Part shown: positions 33,724-38,608 of the stretch, piece by piece
Layout: the number at the start of each line of letters is the position of its first letter
Numbering within the stretch: position 1 is the first letter of the stretch
From: Bacteroidia bacterium
GTDB lineage: Bacteria > Bacteroidota > Bacteroidia > Palsa-965
DNA length: 38,608 bases
Direction of reading: 5' to 3'
Assembly: GCA_025454955.1 (NCBI GenBank)
Contig: JALONL010000036.1
Coordinates: forward strand, 1-38,608
Notes under the pieces: generated by a model
Told to the model about the DNA's origin: nothing
Databases searched by the model: none
Seen by the model: the letters and a program-made list of their open reading frames with translations, nothing else
Made by a program: the position numbers and the translations under genes

Positions 33724-34368
33724 TCACTCAAAAATAATTTCCTCAACCGGCGTTACAAATTTTCTGTTGGCTATTGAGATGAGTTCGTAATTGTCTTGAC
33801 CAACAAAAAAACGCGAAGTTTCACAATCCGGTATCAATTCTGTTTTGAGATCATTCAGATAATACATGCCGGAAACCTCAAAGCCAAGAATAGCAAGCTG
33901 AAAAGGATAAATTTCGTACAACTTTTTTACGATTGTCGCGAAGAACTTTTCCAACTCGGAAGGAACTTTTGGATTTTCTGTCCATGTCTGGTATTCAGCA
34001 CCAAATACATTCTCTATTGCTGAGGTATAAAAACAAATGTCAAACAAATTGAACCCGGTTTCTACGGGTTGATCTTCCCGTATATTGTAGGTCAAAAAAG
34101 GAATCGAATAGCTGCCAAGATTTAAAATACCATCATGACTGATGTTTAGAATGTCGATTGGGATTGGATTACTATTTACGTCAAAAGGGCCAGCCACATT
34201 ATCCAACGACCAAATGTAGTCTGTGTACTGCTTCACGGGCTCACTATCTGCACTTGGGCAAACCTGAATAGCGAGTTCGTAAAAACCACCTGTTCTTAGT
34301 TTTTTATCGAACAAAATATCGTTGTCTACCGCCATACTTTTTATTCCATTTATGAAGCGTTTGTACAC
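33724..34368 (-). CDS. Hypothetical protein, 214 aa, unknown family
   Basis: I do not recognise the family. The protein is acidic, soluble and without signal peptide or membrane segment. It has a mixed alpha/beta look: FDKKLRTGGFYELAIQVCPS, PIPIDILNISHDGILNLGSY, PFQLAILGFEVSGMYYL. A proline and aspartate rich middle precedes a helix (PSELEKFFATIVKKLYE). The size and acidity resemble immunity proteins of polymorphic toxins, but no toxin gene is next to it. It lies on the same strand as the DUF262 pair, 184 bp downstream, so it may or may not belong to that unit. Confidence 0.65.
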   Translation of the reverse strand: MYKRFINGIKSMAVDNDILFDKKLRTGGFYELAIQVCPSADSEPVKQYTDYIWSLDNVAGPFDVNSNPIPIDILNISHDGILNLGSYSIPFLTYNIREDQPVETGFNLFDICFYTSAIENVFGAEYQTWTENPKVPSELEKFFATIVKKLYEIYPFQLAILGFEVSGMYYLNDLKTELIPDCETSRFFVGQDNYELISIANRKFVTPVEEIIFE

Positions 34369-34552
34369 TGATGACCAGCTCGCAGCATAGAACAGCAGAG
34401 TTTTTTCCGGCTTGGTACTCTTTTAGCGAAGATAATATCTGTGACTGGCTCTCGGTGAATTTCGATTTTTCATACCCTTTGCGGAAGTTAGTAGTTTTGA
34501 GCGTAGTTACATTTAGGGACGGCTTCTAGTGCCCCCTTTGTGTGAGGTACTA

Positions 34553-36565
34553 CTACTTAATGTGGTAGCTTCCTTCTGTATCTCGGGGTCTTTTACTTTT
34601 TAACAACCAACAACTCGAATTGTCATCTGTTATTGCAATGTAATTGGACTTCCCTTCTATGTCTAATAAACTCCGATCTTTTATCATGCGTAGTTTCCAA
34701 TTGGGGAAATTCGGAGGTGGAACAAACTCTTCTGCAATAGAAGTAAGGTCTTTATTACATAATTCTATAACAAGTTTTTTAAAGTAATCTCTCAAATCTG
34801 AATAAATAAAGTATTCTAATTCTCGAAATCTATCGAATAGTCTACGTTTAGTTGCACCTGCAATATGCCAATATGACCACCAGTAGCAATAAAAATCATA
34901 ATTACCTGAAACTTCGATTGATAATAACGCTCGTCTTAAATTATTATTAAGACTATCTTCGGAGTTAAAGTAATCATTCATAACAGATGTTAGTGATGTG
35001 AACATTGGGAAATCAAATGTTTCCGGATTTTTGTCGTAATCCATACAATAGAAAAGAAATTCAATTCTCCCTCTCAATAGCTCATTATCCTCTGCAATAA
35101 AAATTTGATTTCGATAATTAGGGTAATTAATAATCAACTTGGCTTTAGTTTTCTCCTCTTCTATTTGTTCTTTTGCGAATTGTGACTTTAATGAGCCTAT
35201 TTTAGAAAGGTGATAGTATATATCAGAACAAAACTCAGATAATTCATTAATTAGATTTATAGCACCATCAAATGCCTGAGGACTTCTAACTATATCAGGT
35301 CGGTTACCATCTTTGTCAACATCGCCTCTTGAAACTATATTTCTTATAACTCTCATCCACTCTTCAAACTTTTCTTTGTTGAAAATACTATTATGCCTAA
35401 GATATTCAGTTTGAGCAAAGAATAGTACTTTTTGGGTATATGTTGCACTATTGATTTGAACTGTTGAATAAGTATTTTCATCAAAAACTATCTCTGATAA
35501 AATAGATTTTCTTGATAAGTGTCTCCACATAATAAAAGAAGGTTTCAAGTCGATATTTTCTCTATAGACTCTATCGTAGATGTCAAATGTTTCAGTTAAG
35601 TATTGAAAACTATTTTTAGTAAAATGATCCGGCTTAATTGAGTTTGGCTGTTCTTGAATTGTTATTATAAGATTTGCTCTATCTTCTGCTTTTGTTATTG
35701 TTCTGTCAATTACTTGCCTAATCATACAAATTGTAGCAATTATTCTCATAAAAGCATCATCAATTGTATTGTTTTTTCTGAATTGATGCCAAAAATAATC
35801 AGTCCAGACTGTATCAATTTTAAAGGCAAATGAATCTTGAAAGTTTGTATCCGAATCCCACTTCTCATCTTCGACTTTCTTTTGCAAACTAGCCTTGAAA
35901 TTTTCAAATGGTGTCAAGAGCTTTCCTCGGGCATTCATTTTTATGTAAAGGTCATCTGTAAGACCAATATTTTCAAGCTCAACATAATAAAATGATATGA
36001 GGCTAGGCGTACTAGTCAAAGTAGTCCAGAGATGCTCAACTTCATTAAACTGTTTATGTATATCATCAATAGTTCTTAGCATAGCATCAATGGTGGGGTC
36101 GTTTTTCCAAGAAAGAAAAAACCAATTTGAATCTATAATTATATCACGTATATCTGAATTTGAATCGGGTATAGTGATATCATTTTCAACTAATGCCTGA
36201 CAAAAGTCCCTCGATGTGATTCGTGTTTCGTAAGAAAATTTGCTGAGAAGTTTTTTTATATTGTTGTTTAATTGCTTGTCCTTTGAAGCTGCATACCAAT
36301 GCAACAAAAATAAAGTTGTTAATCTCTGCTGGCCATCTAAAGGTTGAAATGTACTATTTATGCAACTTCCATAGATAAAATCAAGTTTGATTGGACTATT
36401 TGTTGCAATAGATTCAAACAGTGCTTTAAGGAAATTATGTCTTATTTCCTTTTTGTCTTTTCTACCTTGAGCATAGTCTCTCTGAATAATGGGAATCTCT
36501 AAGCTATGCTCTTGCATAAGCTCAGCAAATCCAAGTATTCTTCCTTTGTAAGTTGATTTTGTCAT
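34553..36565 (-). CDS. DUF262 protein without HNH domain (GmrS-like)
   Basis: The N-terminal ~230 residues form a DUF262 (ParB/Srx-related) domain: IPIIQRDYAQGR (24-35), LDFIYG (61-66), PLDGQQRLTTLFLLHW (75-90, with the DGQQR motif tied to NTP hydrolysis in SspE), and YIKMNARGKLLTPFENFKA (207-225). The remaining ~440 residues are mostly helical and match nothing I recognise; no DUF1524 HNH motif is visible. It follows the DUF262-DUF1524 gene with only 2 nt between, so the two are co-translated. DUF262 proteins such as GmrS, BrxU and SspE belong to modification-dependent restriction systems. Markedly AT-rich compared with the core genes, suggesting transfer. Confidence 0.85.
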   Translation of the reverse strand: MTKSTYKGRILGFAELMQEHSLEIPIIQRDYAQGRKDKKEIRHNFLKALFESIATNSPIKLDFIYGSCINSTFQPLDGQQRLTTLFLLHWYAASKDKQLNNNIKKLLSKFSYETRITSRDFCQALVENDITIPDSNSDIRDIIIDSNWFFLSWKNDPTIDAMLRTIDDIHKQFNEVEHLWTTLTSTPSLISFYYVELENIGLTDDLYIKMNARGKLLTPFENFKASLQKKVEDEKWDSDTNFQDSFAFKIDTVWTDYFWHQFRKNNTIDDAFMRIIATICMIRQVIDRTITKAEDRANLIITIQEQPNSIKPDHFTKNSFQYLTETFDIYDRVYRENIDLKPSFIMWRHLSRKSILSEIVFDENTYSTVQINSATYTQKVLFFAQTEYLRHNSIFNKEKFEEWMRVIRNIVSRGDVDKDGNRPDIVRSPQAFDGAINLINELSEFCSDIYYHLSKIGSLKSQFAKEQIEEEKTKAKLIINYPNYRNQIFIAEDNELLRGRIEFLFYCMDYDKNPETFDFPMFTSLTSVMNDYFNSEDSLNNNLRRALLSIEVSGNYDFYCYWWSYWHIAGATKRRLFDRFRELEYFIYSDLRDYFKKLVIELCNKDLTSIAEEFVPPPNFPNWKLRMIKDRSLLDIEGKSNYIAITDDNSSCWLLKSKRPRDTEGSYHIK

Positions 36566-36567
36566 TT

Positions 36568-38259
36568 CTATACAGTTATATAATTATTTAGAACTTTATA
36601 CAGGTCTGTTTCATATTTTTCTCTATCATCTTGTGTCCAAAATGATATTTTGGGTGGGTACTCACTGAAATATTTAAGAAAAACATTTTTAGTGCAAATT
36701 GGAATAAAAACTCCAGACTTATCTCTATTTATTATTGTCTTTCTTTTTAATGGAAAAACAGCGTTTTTATAACCTCTGTTTGTTTCAGAATCTAAGAGAG
36801 TCAGATTCGACAAATCATTTATATCTTCATCATTAATATCAGAATTAAAATGTGAAACAATATCTTCAAATAACTTTTTGAACTGATCATCATCACTTAA
36901 ATCACATGATTTTGCTCTTTCTTTGAGTTCTTTTCCACCTTCTTTATTAACATCAATAAATGCAGATGCGTCATTAACCCAATCCCCTCTATTTTTATCA
37001 GGTATCGTGTCCTTTACTGAGGTAATGTGTTCAATATCCCAATTTTCATTTTTAAAAATATCAAACGGAAAATATGAATTGTCTTGGGGGCTATTAAGCA
37101 TAGTCAAGATATTGTAAAGAAGTAATACCCGTTTAACATTTTTATCCCCATACTGTAAATCCTGTAGTGAAATATTTTTGAGGTTATCTTTGATTAAGAC
37201 ATCCAAATATTCTCTGAATTCAGTTTTAGTTATTGTACTAGACTTCTTATACAATGTCTTAATTGATACTGCATTGACACATACTAAATATCCAATTTTG
37301 TGATATAAATCTCTTTCGTTGAACCACTCTTTAAATCTTTGGAAATAATCTTTAATTTCTTTCCAGTTTTCTTCAACCGCTTCTTGAGTTTTACTGTGGA
37401 ATTTCTTAGTGAAAAATCTAAATGTAGAGTAGGCATCATTTTTATCTTCCTCTTCATTCATAAGGTCAAATATTAATTCAATTCGATTAGTAGAGACCTT
37501 GTTACCTGAAATAAAATACCAGAATCGGTCGTTCTGAAGGGCTTGTTCAATTTGATCCCATTCTGTAGCGATTTCAAGTTGACGCAACTTTAATTTCTCT
37601 AGTTTACTTTTTTCAAAATTTGAGCTATTAAGAAACAGTGCCTTTATCAGTTCAGAATTCGTTAATGGAATTTTCCCGATGTTTATTCTCGTGAAAATTG
37701 AAATTGGATTTTCTTCATTGCTTTGATACCAAATTACTTTTGAATGAAATTTGAACTTTGAACGAAAATCACTTTTATCAAAGTTATTACTTCTTGATTC
37801 AAACCAATCATTGATCTTTCTATATGCATTGTTAATGTAGTAGAAATCAATATTGTCCTCAACAATATTGTTTGTGCTCAAAGTATTAAAAAAAACTTTA
37901 GTTCCTTGTCGAGTTTGATAGTCCAATTCAAAAAGCTTATCTCTCTTTTCAGGTACATAATCTTGATTTAAATAATGTAGAATCAAAAAAATAGTTGTCA
38001 GTCTTTGTTGTCCGTCAATAACTTCGAATTCCTGTATTTTACTGTCTAAATTTGATATTTCTTTAACAACTATAGGTTGTAAACAATACCAAGTTTTGTC
38101 GTCGGTGTCATCAATTAGTCTTGGCTTAAATTCATTGATATCATTTAATAAATCCTCTACTTCTTTAGGCGTCCACTTGTAACCTCTCTGATAGGAAGGA
38201 ATATAAAATGAGTATTGATTTAACTCATTAATTGTCTTTAGTTCTAGTATATTTTCCAT
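36568..38259 (-). CDS. DUF262-DUF1524 HNH endonuclease (GmrSD-like)
   Basis: A 563-residue protein fusing both halves of a type IV restriction enzyme. DUF262 domain: IPSYQRGYKW (20-29), EVIDGQQRLTTIFLIL (79-94), and FTRINIGKIPLTNSELIKA (189-207). The C-terminal DUF1524 nuclease has WDIEHI (H411, the first His of the HNH) and LSNLTLLDSETNRGYKN (483-499) with FPLKRK after it. All expected catalytic positions look intact. Known relatives cut glucosylated or phosphorothioated phage DNA; the target here is unknown. First gene of the two-gene operon. AT-rich, no strong promoter consensus seen. Confidence 0.88.
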   Translation of the reverse strand: MENILELKTINELNQYSFYIPSYQRGYKWTPKEVEDLLNDINEFKPRLIDDTDDKTWYCLQPIVVKEISNLDSKIQEFEVIDGQQRLTTIFLILHYLNQDYVPEKRDKLFELDYQTRQGTKVFFNTLSTNNIVEDNIDFYYINNAYRKINDWFESRSNNFDKSDFRSKFKFHSKVIWYQSNEENPISIFTRINIGKIPLTNSELIKALFLNSSNFEKSKLEKLKLRQLEIATEWDQIEQALQNDRFWYFISGNKVSTNRIELIFDLMNEEEDKNDAYSTFRFFTKKFHSKTQEAVEENWKEIKDYFQRFKEWFNERDLYHKIGYLVCVNAVSIKTLYKKSSTITKTEFREYLDVLIKDNLKNISLQDLQYGDKNVKRVLLLYNILTMLNSPQDNSYFPFDIFKNENWDIEHITSVKDTIPDKNRGDWVNDASAFIDVNKEGGKELKERAKSCDLSDDDQFKKLFEDIVSHFNSDINDEDINDLSNLTLLDSETNRGYKNAVFPLKRKTIINRDKSGVFIPICTKNVFLKYFSEYPPKISFWTQDDREKYETDLYKVLNNYITV

Positions 38260-38510
38260 AAGTTTGATTATTATAAAGCACTTTTACAAATCGTAAACAT
38301 ACGAAACTACTCAAAAAATAACTATTGCAACATCTTATTTAACATTCTAATTTACAAATAATCTAGCAGCGGTATAGCTTTCACATATTTCTAAAAGCAA
38401 TGTATTGTATAGTAAATCAATTTCTAACCGGTTAATTCAGCATTGCCTGAATAATTCTTATCAACAATCACAAAAAAACATCTTCCATTAGTATTCAATT
38501 CGGTTTTTTC
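38260..38510. other. AT-rich upstream region of the DUF262 operon
   Basis: No gene visible. A small inverted repeat TTTAC-AAATC-GTAAA (about 38284-38298) lies 25-40 bp upstream of the start and could be an operator, but it is short. The region runs into the terminal repeat at 38511. Confidence 0.4.
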
Positions 38511-38607
38511 CACATCTGTCCAAAATAGCTAAATAAAAAAGAGAGGATGGTGTACCGAAAACCGGTACATTGTTTTTGCTACAAAACAACCCCCATCCTC
38601 ATGGTAA
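38511..38607 (-). repeat. 97-bp repeat, right copy, inverted relative to the left
   Basis: Exact reverse complement of 1-97, with one extra base outside. It carries the same three-way-junction fold. Its inner edge (CACATCTGTC) is sharp, consistent with the boundary of a multicopy element lying beyond the window. Confidence 0.9.
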
Positions 38608-38608
38608 A

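Noticed and set aside
33602..33790. Short open frame of 62 codons on the plus strand
   Set aside because: It begins in the G-rich tract, overlaps the 3' end of the orphan gene and shows no protein-like features.
1..38608. Window as a linear plasmid or phage genome with terminal inverted repeats
   Set aside because: The content is core chromosomal (thrS, infC, rpmI, rplT, nusB, yajC, pyrD), and no replication, capsid or telomere genes are seen. Inverted copies of one multicopy repeat explain the ends better.

Overview
The window reads as chromosomal DNA of a Bacteroidota (Bacteroidetes) bacterium with a type IX secretion system. Three things point there. Two large exported proteins (a GH18 chitinase and an 884-residue SprB-repeat protein) end in type IX secretion sorting domains. 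TAnnTTTG promoter elements lie upstream of many genes. The families themselves (long NusB, DUF1573-YajC-YbbR cluster, DUF3276, DUF6340) are typical of the phylum. Housekeeping content rules out a plasmid or phage. Both ends of the window carry the same 97-bp sequence in inverted orientation, so the window is probably a contig that stops on both sides in one multicopy repeat.

Layout. 1-5.4 kb: a C-terminally shortened gluQ, a B12-binding radical SAM gene, rsmE and thrS. 5.4-8.8 kb: infC (best read as starting at AUC behind a strong Shine-Dalgarno), then rpmI and rplT, with a secreted chitinase inserted between infC and rpmI. 8.85-10.5 kb: an ATPase fused to a PD-(D/E)XK-like nuclease domain, bracketed by two related palindromes. 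10.5-15.8 kb: acyl-CoA synthetase, GNAT, AlkB-type monooxygenase, VOC protein, and a GyrI-like gene followed closely by a WYL regulator. 15.8-20.1 kb (minus strand): nusB, DUF1573, yajC and YbbR, plus a leucine dehydrogenase. 20.2-24.7 kb: ABC exporter, DUF3276 PUR protein, HMG-CoA lyase and pyrD. 24.7-33.4 kb: SprB-repeat surface protein, helical-repeat protein, DUF6340 protein, ECF-like sigma factor coupled to a STAS-like gene, an exported protein and a quinone oxidoreductase. 33.7-38.3 kb: an AT-rich island with an orphan gene and a two-gene DUF262 operon, one member carrying a DUF1524 HNH nuclease; it looks like a modification-dependent restriction or defence system.

The strongest candidates for something new are: (i) the paired DUF262 / DUF262-DUF1524 operon; (ii) a ~120-135 bp dispersed element present twice, in which stems covary while internal loops are conserved, each copy just after the stop codon of a minus-strand gene; (iii) the ATPase-nuclease gene framed by matching palindromes; (iv) the 97-bp terminal repeat, which folds into a perfect three-way junction; and (v) the AUC start of infC. 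No tRNA, rRNA, CRISPR array or transposase gene was recognised.
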